Positions 56,328 to 64,000 of a stretch of DNA of 64,000 nucleotides are shown here, piece by piece. The notes under the pieces are model-generated. The model was not told the origin of the DNA, did no database searches, and saw only the letters and a list, made by a program, of their open reading frames with translations. Location: assembly GCF_003590945.1 (NCBI RefSeq), contig NZ_QYUK01000011.1, positions 2,384,001 to 2,448,000 on the forward strand, in the 5' to 3' direction. The stretch's first letter is position 1, and each line of letters opens with the position of its first letter. A program made the translations under genes and the position numbers. Source of the DNA: Oleomonas cavernae. GTDB lineage: Bacteria > Pseudomonadota > Alphaproteobacteria > Zavarziniales > Zavarziniaceae.

Positions 56328-57089
56328 GTGACCATCCATTTCATCGGGGCCGGCCCCGGCGCGCCCGACCTGATCACCTTGCGCGGGCGCGACCTGATCG
56401 CCGCCTCGCCCGTCTGCCTCTATGCCGGGTCGCTGATCAACCCCGGCATCCTGGCCCATTGCCCGCCGGGCGCCACCATCATCGATAGCGCGCCGCTGTC
56501 GCTGGACGAGATCATCGCAGCCTGCGTGAAGGCGACTGACGCGGGCCAGGATGTCGCCCGCCTGCATTCGGGCGACCTGTCGATCTGGAGCGCCATGGGC
56601 GAGCAGTTGCGCCGGCTGGACGAACTGGGCATCGCCTATGACGTGACGCCCGGCGTGCCGTCCTTCGCCGCCGCCGCCGCTGCCCTGGGCCGCGAGCTGA
56701 CCCTGCCGGAAGTGACCCAATCGGTGGTGCTGACCCGGACCTCGGGCCGCGCCTCAGCCATGCCGCCGCGCGAGAAGCTGTCGGCCTTCGCCGCCACCGG
56801 GGCGACCTTGGCGCTGCACCTGTCGGTCCATGTCCTGGACCAGGTGGTGGCCGACCTGATGCCTCATTACGGCCCCGATTGCCCTGTCGCCGTGGTCTAC
56901 CGCGCCAGCTGGCCCGACGAGCGCATCGTGCGCGGCACGCTGGCGACGATCGAGGCCGAGGTTGCCGCGAACCCGATGGAGCGCACCGCCCTGATCCTGG
57001 TCGGCCCGGTGCTGACCGCCAGCGATTTTCGCAACAGCGCCCTTTACGACGCCGGCTATCAGCGCCGGTTCCGCGGACGCGGCGAGTAA
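56328..57089 (+). CDS. cobM: Precorrin-4 C11-methyltransferase
   Basis: A 253-aa SAM methyltransferase: [102 protein letters not shown] and [17 protein letters not shown]. The start is GTG at 56328. Confidence 0.95.
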   Translation: MTIHFIGAGPGAPDLITLRGRDLIAASPVCLYAGSLINPGILAHCPPGATIIDSAPLSLDEIIAACVKATDAGQDVARLHSGDLSIWSAMGEQLRRLDELGIAYDVTPGVPSFAAAAAALGRELTLPEVTQSVVLTRTSGRASAMPPREKLSAFAATGATLALHLSVHVLDQVVADLMPHYGPDCPVAVVYRASWPDERIVRGTLATIEAEVAANPMERTALILVGPVLTASDFRNSALYDAGYQRRFRGRGE

Positions 57090-57097
57090 CTACAAGA

Positions 57098-57239
57098 GCC
57101 CTCTCCTCCGCGGGAGGAGAGGGTTGGGTGAGGAGGTCCGTGGCATAGAGTGCGCTCTGGCACGACCCACCACCTCACCCTCCCCGACGCTCACGCGCCG
57201 GGTCCCCTCCCTCTCCCCCGCAAGCGGCGGAGAGGGCTT
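57098..57239. repeat. Imperfect palindromic repeat (GAGAGGG family), second copy
   Basis: CCCTCTCCTCC and GGGTTGGGTGAGGAGG on the left are mirrored by CACCTCACCC and CCCTCTCCCCC with GGAGAGGGC on the right. It is related to the copy at 1-118 and fills the gap between the convergent cobM and cbiD genes. Confidence 0.75.
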
Positions 57240-58319
57240 TCAGGCCTGTGCTAGTAACTTTCCGTCGCGGTCGAAGACGGCGATGTCGACGGTGACGGGG
57301 TGACCTTCGACCACGGCGGCGGCGGTGCGGCGGGCAGCCTGGGCGACGGTCGCGGCGATGTCGATGCCGGCGGCTTGACACAGGGACAGGGCCTCGAGCG
57401 CGGTGTTGGCGCCTGCCACCGCCGTGGCCAGCGCCTCGTCCCCGCCCGCCACGCGGACCTGGCCGGCCAGCCAGTCGAGGTCGACGGCGCCGCTGCGGGA
57501 ATGGAGGTCGAGCAGGCCCTGGCCCAGCTTGGTCATCTTGGCGAAGCCGCCGGCGACGGTGACGCGGTCGACCGGGTGGCGGCGGAGGTATTTCAGCATG
57601 CCACCGACGAAATCGCCCATGTCGATCAGGGCCACCTCGCTGAGGCCATAGAGCGCTGCCACCGCCGCCTCCGAGGTCGAGCCGGTGGCGCCGGCGACAT
57701 GATTGAGGCCGGCAGCACGGGCGACGTCGATGCCGCGATGGATCGAATGGATCCAGGCCGAGCAGGAGAAGGGCACGACGATGCCCGTGGTTCCCAGGAT
57801 CGAGATGCCGCCGACGATGCCAAGGCGCGGGTTCAAGGTTTTCAGCGCCAGCTTCTCGCCGCCCTCGACCGAGACCTCGACGATCACGTCGCCGGCCATG
57901 CCGTGGGCTGCCGCGACCTGCGCGATCGCGGCCTGGATCATCGCCCGGGGCATGGGGTTGATCGCCGGTTCGCCCGGCGGCACTGGCAGGCCGGGGCGGG
58001 TGACCATGCCCACGCCCGGCCCCGCCTTGAACTGCACGCCCGTGCCGGCCGGGCCCAGGCGCACGGTGGAGCGGATCAGGGCGCCGTGGGTCACATCGGG
58101 ATCGTCGCCTGCATCCTTGACGATGCCAACCGTGGCCGCCCCGTCGGCAAGGGCCGTGGTGGCCAGGGCGAAGGCCGGGCGCTGGCCCTTGGGCAGGGTG
58201 ATTTCGACCGGATCGGGGAAGTCGCCGGTGAGCAGGCCGGTGAAAGCCGCCTTGGCCGCCGCCGCGGCGCAGGCGCCGGTGGTCCAGCCGTAACGCAATG
58301 GGGGCTTGGCCTCGCTCAT
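57240..58319 (-). CDS. cbiD: Cobalt-precorrin-5B C1-methyltransferase type protein
   Basis: A 359-aa enzyme catalysing C1 methylation in corrin synthesis. LRYGWTTGACAAAAAKAAFTGLL (8-30), DAGDDPDVTHGALI, INPMPRAMI, GGISILGTTGIVVPFSCSAWIHSI and LGQGLLDLHSRSGAVDLDWLA are CbiD signatures. The rest of the cluster is aerobic-type (CobG, CobN), whose usual C1 methylase is CobF; none is seen here, so CbiD probably replaces it. It is divergent from cobB with 23 bp between starts. Confidence 0.93.
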   Translation of the reverse strand: MSEAKPPLRYGWTTGACAAAAAKAAFTGLLTGDFPDPVEITLPKGQRPAFALATTALADGAATVGIVKDAGDDPDVTHGALIRSTVRLGPAGTGVQFKAGPGVGMVTRPGLPVPPGEPAINPMPRAMIQAAIAQVAAAHGMAGDVIVEVSVEGGEKLALKTLNPRLGIVGGISILGTTGIVVPFSCSAWIHSIHRGIDVARAAGLNHVAGATGSTSEAAVAALYGLSEVALIDMGDFVGGMLKYLRRHPVDRVTVAGGFAKMTKLGQGLLDLHSRSGAVDLDWLAGQVRVAGGDEALATAVAGANTALEALSLCQAAGIDIAATVAQAARRTAAAVVEGHPVTVDIAVFDRDGKLLAQA

Positions 58320-58342
58320 GGCCGCGCTTATAGCATGGGGCG

Positions 58343-59664
58343 ATGAGCCTGCCCCCGCCCAGAATGCCCCCGGATTGATTGTCGCGGCCCCCCGCTCCGG
58401 CGCCGGCAAGACCACCGTCGCCCTCGGGCTCATGCGCGCCTATGCCCGCGCCGGGTTGAAAGTGCAGGCGTTCAAGAACGGCCCCGACTACATCGATCCG
58501 GCCTTCCACGGCGTGGCGACCGGCCGGCCGGGCTTCAACCTGGATAGCTGGGCCATGGGCTGGCCCCTGATCGAGTTCCTCGCCACCCAGGCGCAGGGCA
58601 GTGATCTGTCCATCACCGAGGGCTCCATGGGCTTGTTCGACGGTGGTGCCAGGCCCGGGGCCGCCGGCCACGGCGCCACCGCCGATCTCGCCGCCCATCT
58701 GGGCTGGCCGGTGATCCTGGTGCTGGATGTCTCGGGCCAGGCGCAATCGGCGGCGGCGACGGCGCTGGGCTTTGCCCGCATGCGCACGGACGTGGGCGTG
58801 GCCGGCGTGATCCTGAACCGGGTCGCCAGCGATCGCCATGCCAGGCTGATCAGCACGGCCTTGACCCAGATCGACCTGCCCACCCTGGGAGTCCTGCGGC
58901 GCGACGCCATGCCGGTGTTCGAGGAGCGGCACTTAGGGCTGGTCCAGGCCGGCGAGGTGCCGGCGCTGGACGCCCACCTCGATACGCTGGCGCAGGCGAT
59001 CGGCGCGGCCTGCGATCTGGGCGCCATCCGCGCCCTGGCGGTAGAACACGCCCTGGCCAAGGAAGCGGTCGACATTCGCCCGCCGGCGCAGCGCATTGCA
59101 CTGGCGAGGGACGATGCCTTCTCGTTCCTCTATCCTCATTTGGCAACCGGCTGGCGCGCGGCGGGGGCGGAAATCCTGCCCTTCTCGCCCCTGGCCGACG
59201 AGGCGCCGGACCCCGGCGCCGACCTGGCCTGGCTGCCCGGCGGCTACCCCGAGCTTCATGCCGGCAAGCTGACCGGCAACACACACTTTCTCGACGGCCT
59301 ACGCCGATTTGCCCAAGGCCGGCCGGTACACGGCGAATGCGGCGGCTACATGGTGCTGGGCCAGGGGCTGATCGATGCCGCGGGCACGCGCCACGCCATG
59401 GCCGGCCTGCTGGGCCTGGAAACCGATTTCTCCCAGCGCAAGCTGCACCTGGGCTACCGCCTGGCGCGCAGCCTGCGCGCCTCGCCGCTGGGTCCCCAGG
59501 GGACCTTATTGCGCGGGCATGAATTCCACTATGCCCGGGTGCTGACCACCGGCGACGATGCCCCGCTCTTTGCCCTGGAGGATGCCGAGGGCAAGCCGGT
59601 GGCCGAGGGCGGCACCGCCCGGGGCAATGCCTCAGGTTCCTTCTTCCACGCGATTGCCTGGTAG
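58343..59664 (+). CDS. cobB: Hydrogenobyrinic/cobyrinic acid a,c-diamide synthase, frameshift near the start
   Basis: An amidotransferase of about 440 aa using glutamine and ATP. P-loop LIVAAPRSGAGKTTVALGLMRAY, FKNGPDYIDPAFHG, ITEGSMGLFDGG, and C-terminal glutaminase with GECGGYMVLGQGLID (nucleophile Cys) and GHEFHYARV. ATG 58343 reads MSLPPPRMPPD then stops. One extra C in the run at 58358-58360 gives MSLPPPQNAPGLIVAAP. As written, the open frame must start at 58306 inside the cbiD 5' end. Confidence 0.92.
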
Positions 59665-59679
59665 TCATCCAGCCAGAGC

Positions 59680-59759
59680 CGTCATTCCGGCGAAGGCCGG
59701 AATCCATTGAGACGCCGCGCGCTGCCCCAGAATGGATCCCGGCCTTCGCCGGGATGACG
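59680..59759 (-). repeat. REP palindromic repeat, 80 bp
   Basis: A full copy in minus orientation (centre GCGCGCTGCCCC) between the convergent cobB and TIGR03032 genes. Confidence 0.9.
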
Positions 59760-59771
59760 ATTACCGGCCAC

Positions 59772-60839
59772 TCACCCGATCGAGATCACGCGGCGGATCT
59801 CGTCCGACTTGACGCCGATGGCGGCCGGCATTTTCGCCTTGGGCAGGATCACCACATCGTAGAGTTCCTCGACGATGCCCTCGATGCGCAGCCAGTGGAC
59901 AATGTCCCCCGTCACCATATCCACCACGAACAGGCCGCAGCGCGGCTCGGCCTTTTTCTCGGCCAGGGCGGCATCGAGCGGCAGCCCCGAGAAGGTCCGG
60001 TTGCGCGACTTCGACAGGCCGATCACGGCGAAGCGGCCTTGGAAGGCCAGGCCGCGGCCATAGCCGGGCAGGAAGCAGACCGGCTCGAATTTCCCCGTGG
60101 CCAGGTCGACATGGCCGAACTCGCCAGCACCGGAATTGAGCAGCCACAGCCGCCCGTCATGGACGCGCGGCGAATGGGGCATGGAAAGGCCCGCGGCCAC
60201 GATCTCGTCGCTGGCCACGTCGATGGCAATCCCGCCGCCGGCCCGGTGGTCGCGCCAGGCATCGGCCACGTCGGTCGGCCCGACCGCGGTGACATAGGCC
60301 GGCTTGCCCTGCGCCATCGCCAGGCCGTTCAGGTGGCAGCGGTCCTCGGCCGCCAGCTTTGAGACGAATTTCGGCCGCCACAAAGGCACGAAGCTCGCCG
60401 TCTCGCTGACCGTGGCGAGGCAGGAGAACAGGGTGTTGACGAAGATGGGCCGCCCCTCGCCGTCGAAGGCGACATCGTGAACGTCGAGGTCGCCGGTCAC
60501 CCAGGCGACCTTGGGCACGAACAGGCGGTCGCCGCCCTCGGCCGTCCGCTGGCCGGCGGACAAGGTATTCTCGAAGCGCCAGAGCTGCCACAGATTGGCC
60601 ATCAGGAGGCCGTTGTCCGACGCCGCCAGACCCATGCAGCGTTCGAAGGTGCGCTCGTGCACCCACAGCTTGCCGTCAGGCTTCAGGCCGATGAAGAACA
60701 GCTTGCCCGCCTGGTAGGTGGTGAAGGCCAGCGAGGCGCCCACCTCGGCCAGCCAGGCCGAGAACTGGCGCGACGTGCTGATCTCGAAGGCCGGCGCCCG
60801 TGGCGCTGGCGTTGCCGCCGTGGTTTCAGCTACCGACAT
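59772..60839 (-). CDS. TIGR03032 family protein
   Basis: A 355-aa protein of unknown function. FSAWLAEVGASLAFTTYQAGKLFFIGLKPDGKLWVHERTFERCMGLA near the start, DVHDVAFDGEGRPIFVNTLFSCLATV, and GRGLAFQGRFAVIGLSKSRNRTFSGLPLD are family-typical. The repeated beta-rich blocks suggest a beta-propeller. Family members are often linked to surface or repeat proteins; here an FG-GAP/RTX protein gene is 700 bp away. The start at 60839 (MSVAETTAATP) is chosen over the open frame to 60950. Confidence 0.85.
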   Translation of the reverse strand: MSVAETTAATPAPRAPAFEISTSRQFSAWLAEVGASLAFTTYQAGKLFFIGLKPDGKLWVHERTFERCMGLAASDNGLLMANLWQLWRFENTLSAGQRTAEGGDRLFVPKVAWVTGDLDVHDVAFDGEGRPIFVNTLFSCLATVSETASFVPLWRPKFVSKLAAEDRCHLNGLAMAQGKPAYVTAVGPTDVADAWRDHRAGGGIAIDVASDEIVAAGLSMPHSPRVHDGRLWLLNSGAGEFGHVDLATGKFEPVCFLPGYGRGLAFQGRFAVIGLSKSRNRTFSGLPLDAALAEKKAEPRCGLFVVDMVTGDIVHWLRIEGIVEELYDVVILPKAKMPAAIGVKSDEIRRVISIG

Positions 60840-61010
60840 CGATCCTCCGCTCGACAAATCCGATGGACCATACCAGCACGCGGTTTGCCAGGACCACCAC
60901 AACCGGATCGATGCCTCGTCCCGGCACCCACCGACGATTGCCCTTGTCAAACAGGCGCCCGTAAAGCGACTTTCAGAGCCACGAACACCCGCGCGTCAGG
61001 AGAGGGAATA

Positions 61011-61508
61011 TTGACACCGCATATCGACCGGCCACAGGGAATTGACAATTCGCGCCTCTTCGCCGTCGCCTGCATTCGCTACTTCCTGAATGTCTGCCAG
61101 CGCAAGATGGCACTGTTCGGCGGCGATCTGGAACTGGCGGTCATCGCCGAGGCGGTGGGGCTTGTCGGCATCGATGCCCTGCTGCGCGACCCCGCGTTCA
61201 AGGACCAGTTCCGCTCGCTGTCGACACTGGTCGGGGCGGAGCGCCAGATCGGCATCAAGGGCCTGGGAGTCGCCGAGGCCACCGGCCTGCCGCGCGAAAC
61301 CGTGCGCCGCAAGCTGAAACGCCTGGTCGAGTTGGGGATCATCGACCGGCGCGAGGACGGCAATTATATTCTCCGCCCGGGCGCCCTGCAGGGGCCGATC
61401 TATGGCGGGCTGCTGGCCGAGCTCGACATCGAGACCCAGCGCTTCTTCAACGAATGCCTCGATGAAGGCATCTACGAGGTGACCGCCCCGGCCGATCCGC
61501 GCCCCTAG
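61011..61508 (+). CDS. Winged-helix DNA-binding protein
   Basis: A 165-aa probable regulator. The C-terminal half has a winged helix (IGIKGLGVAEATGLPRETVRRKLKRLVELGIIDRREDGNYIL). The N-terminal half (LFAVACIRYFLNVCQRKMALFGGDLELAVIAEAVGLVGIDALL) is helical and of unknown role. TTG 61011 is preceded by AGGAGAGGG. It is divergent from the TIGR03032 gene (171-bp gap) and convergent with the FG-GAP gene. Confidence 0.75.
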   Translation: MTPHIDRPQGIDNSRLFAVACIRYFLNVCQRKMALFGGDLELAVIAEAVGLVGIDALLRDPAFKDQFRSLSTLVGAERQIGIKGLGVAEATGLPRETVRRKLKRLVELGIIDRREDGNYILRPGALQGPIYGGLLAELDIETQRFFNECLDEGIYEVTAPADPRP

Positions 61509-61530
61509 CGCGGATCGGTGTCCCGGTCCG

Positions 61531-64000
61531 TCACACCAGCGCGAACTCGCTCTGGACCGCCAGCACGACGTGGCCGTTGACGGCATAGAGATCGAAGCTC
61601 AGCGGGCCGAAGTTGAAGTCGGTGCCGGTGTCGACCAGCCCGCCGGTCAGGTGCAGGGTGTCGGCCGCGTCGCCCGCCAGGAACAGGACATTGTAGAGGC
61701 CGGAGCCCAGGGGATTGTTGTTCGACGCCTCGATGGCGAGCACGTCGCTGGCCGAGAACACCAGCGCCTGGGCGCCGTTGCCGGTGACGTCGATGGCCTC
61801 GATGCTCTTCATCGCGGCATCGTCGATCAGGGTGAAGTCCAGGTTGCCGTTGGTGAGCAGGCTGTCTTCGCCGGTCCCGCCATCGATGCGGAAGAAGCTG
61901 CCCGTGCCGATGAAGATGGTGTCGCCGCCACTGCCGCCCAGGTAGACGTCGGCGCCGCCGTTGCCGGTCAGAATATCGTCGCCGCCCCCGCCGATCAGGC
62001 GCTCCGACTGGCTGCTGCCGGTCAGGGTGTTGGCACCGGCGGTGCCGGCGATCTGGGGCAGGCTGAAGCCGGCCGGGCCGCCGTAGATGACATAGGCCTG
62101 GCCGGGCGCATCCTCGTCGAAGTTGGATTCGGCCCCGACCATGAGATCGTCGAAGCCGTCGCCGTTGATGTCGCCCCGGAGGTGATGCTGCGGCCGGCAA
62201 GGTCGCCGTATTCGCCCTGGATGATGAAGCCTTCGGACGCGGTCAGCGCGGCCAAGTCGATCACCTGGCGGCCGCCGACATCGACGCCGAAACCGTCGGC
62301 GGTGCCGAAGATCACATAGGCCTCGCCCGCGATGTTGCCGCCGTCGTCGCCGGCCGGGGCGCCTACGATCAGGTCGCCGTAACCGTCGCCGTTCACGTCG
62401 CCGGCCGTGGAGACGGCGCGGCCGGCCCCGTCGAAGTCCGCATCGCCCTGGATGATGAAGCCCTGCGCCGCGCTCAGCGTGGTCAGGTCGATCACTTGGC
62501 GGCCGCCGACATCGGTGCCGAAGCCCGCGGTGGTGCCGAAGATCACATAGGCCTCGCCGGCGCCGTTGCCGCCGTCATCGCCGTTGGTGGCGCCGACGAT
62601 AAGGTCGGTGATGCCGTCGCCGTTCACGTCGCCGGCCGAGGAGACCCGACGGCCGGTATCGTCGCCCGCCGTGTCGCCCTGGATGACGAAGCCCTGGGCA
62701 GCACTCAGCGTGGTCAGGTCGATCACCTGGCGGCCGCCGACATCGGTGCCGAAGGTGCCGGCGCCGCCGAAGAGCACATAGGCCTCGCCCGCATCGGTGC
62801 CGCCGTCGTCACCCTTGCGGGCGCCGACGATGAGGTCGTCGAAACCGTCGCCGTTGATGTCGCCGGCCGAGGCGACGCTCTCGCCCGCGTAATCGACCGC
62901 GCTGTCACCCTGGATGATGAAGCCCTGGGCCGCGCTCAGGCTGGTGAGGTCCAGCACCTGGCGGCCGCTGACGTTGATGCCGAAGCCCGCGGTGGTGCCG
63001 AAGACCACATAGGCCTCGCCCGCGTTGAAGCCGCCGTCATCGCCCACATGGGCACCGACGATCAGGTCGGTGATGCCGTCACCATTGATGTCGCCGGCCG
63101 AGGCGACGCTGAAGCCGGCCTGGTCGCCCGCCGTATCGCCCTGGACGATGAAGCCCTGGGCCGCCGAGAGCGTGGCGAAGTTGATCACCTGGCGGCCGCC
63201 GACCGCGGTGCCGAAGGTCCCGGCGGTGCCGAAGACGACATAGGCAGCACCCGCGTCGGCGCCGCCGTCATCGACATTGACTCCACCGACGACAAGGTCG
63301 TCCAGGCCGTCGCCATTGATGTCGCCGCCCGACGAGACGCTCCAGCCGGCGCCGTCCGAGGTGGCGGCACCCAGCATGACGAAGCCCTGAGCCGCGGACA
63401 GGGTGGCGGTGTCGACCACCTGGCGGCCGCCCACATCGGTGCCAAAGCCGCTGCCCGAGCCGAACACCACAAAGGCCTCGCCCGCCGAGGGGGCAACGGT
63501 GCTGTTCCTGAAGGCGCCGACGATCATGTCGGTGAAGCCGTCGCCGTTCACGTCGCCCGCGATCGCCGCACTGTAACCGGTGTCATTGTCCGGCCCGTCG
63601 CCGCGGATGACGAAGCCCCGGGCCGCCGACAGCGTGACGACATCAATCACCTGGCGGTCGAAGCCGCCGGCATTCACTGTCGCACCGAAGGTGGGCACGG
63701 TCTGGATGCCCGAGGTGTCGACCTCCGCATCGATCAGCAGGGTGGCGGCGCCGTTGACGAAGCGGTTGACCAATTCGCCTTCCAGCAGGACCTGGCCGGC
63801 CGCCAGCCAGCCGGTATCGCTGGTGGTCACGGCATCGTCGGCATCGCCCTTGATGCGCAGCTCGCCATCGGGCGCTGCGGCGGCTTCGGCCACGTCGACC
63901 TCGAGCGTGCCGGCCCCCCGCCGCTGAGGTCATAGGGATCGGCCGGTGTGACACCGGTCACCGTGAACTCGGTGTCGACCGCCAGGACCACCTTGCCGTC
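61531..64000 (-). pseudogene. Large FG-GAP/RTX-like repeat protein, partial and with two missing bases
   Basis: The 3' part of a large, probably type-I-secreted surface protein; its start lies beyond the window. Seven FG-GAP/integrin-alpha-like repeats of about 70-75 aa each carry a DxNxDGxxD calcium loop (GDINGDGFDDLIVGA) followed by GEAYVVFGT and LSAAQGFIIQGD. They are followed by RTX-like nonapeptides (LIGGGGDDILTGNGGADVYLGG) and a C-terminal domain ending VVLAVQSEFALV. The frame breaks at the C run 62174-62177 (one more joins SITSGGDINGDGFDDLMVG) and at 63914-63919 (one more joins YDLSGGGAGTLEVDVAEA). As written the pieces are 61531-62142, 62022-63893 and the segment to the window edge. 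Confidence 0.85.

Noticed and set aside
57175-58932. 585-aa minus-strand frame spanning cbiD and cobB
   Set aside because: Runs through the divergent starts of two clear genes and reads as low-complexity Arg/Pro/Gly.
36648-59759. The recurring 80-bp repeats as a CRISPR array
   Set aside because: The copies are kilobases apart, palindromic, in both orientations, and have no spacers or cas genes.
62200-63700. The regular repeats as a CRISPR or DNA satellite
   Set aside because: They encode in-frame FG-GAP protein repeats with calcium loops.

Overview
The window is high-GC DNA with alphaproteobacterial gene neighbourhoods: trxB next to a LysR gene, an Lrp gene next to ogt, pgsA-moaD, bpt, an aerobic-type cob cluster, and an Irr-type iron-control element. 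A member of the Rhodospirillales or a related order is likely. This is inferred from gene content only; no rRNA marker is present and no tRNA gene was recognised. An 80-bp palindromic intergenic repeat (REP) recurs in intact, truncated and variant forms.

Layout. 0.2-2.8 kb: a subclass B1 metallo-beta-lactamase, then a DUF1348 / unknown / TetR operon behind a long inverted repeat. 2.8-8 kb: ogt-lrp, trxB-lysR, and a crotonase divergent from a tandem-domain HxlR regulator. 8-10.7 kb: a small mobile patch with a complete IS3-family element (4-bp GATC duplication), a fragment of a related IS, a HigBA-like toxin-antitoxin pair, an antitoxin remnant and a candidate small RNA of the alpha-r8/MmgR type. 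10.7-25.7 kb: housekeeping and stress genes (glxA-type regulator/isonitrile hydratase, msrP, dps with an Irr box, panE, aspartate aminotransferase, a VapBC-like pair, uvrB, folB, uvrC, pgsA, moaD, an amine oxidase). 25.7-29.8 kb: bpt and a TRAP transporter. 30-39.5 kb: a reductive pyrimidine catabolism cluster (preT, preA, ureidopropionase, dihydropyrimidinase, ABC importer) with two RutR-like operators. 39.5-43.2 kb: a PaaX-family regulator with a phytanoyl-CoA dioxygenase-like gene, a crotonase and a fatty acid desaturase. 43.3-59.7 kb: cobalamin biosynthesis (cobQ, cobO, an AdoCbl riboswitch, DUF1636, cobW, cobN, cobG, cobH, cobI, cobJ, cobK, cobL, cobE, cobM, cbiD, cobB). 59.7-64 kb: a TIGR03032 protein, a winged-helix protein and a large FG-GAP/RTX-like surface protein that runs off the window.

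Twelve interruptions at eleven genes share one signature: one G or C is missing from a G/C run, and adding it back restores a full-length, family-typical protein (transposase orfB, uvrB, uvrC, the amine oxidase, dctP, dctM, preA, phyH, cobJ, cobB, and the FG-GAP gene twice). All are losses and none are gains, so base-calling or assembly error is more likely than gene decay. I annotate full-length genes and mark each site.

Two intact 80-bp repeats lie in frame inside cobN and cobG, and a third supplies the end and stop codon of cobK, so here the repeat contributes protein sequence.
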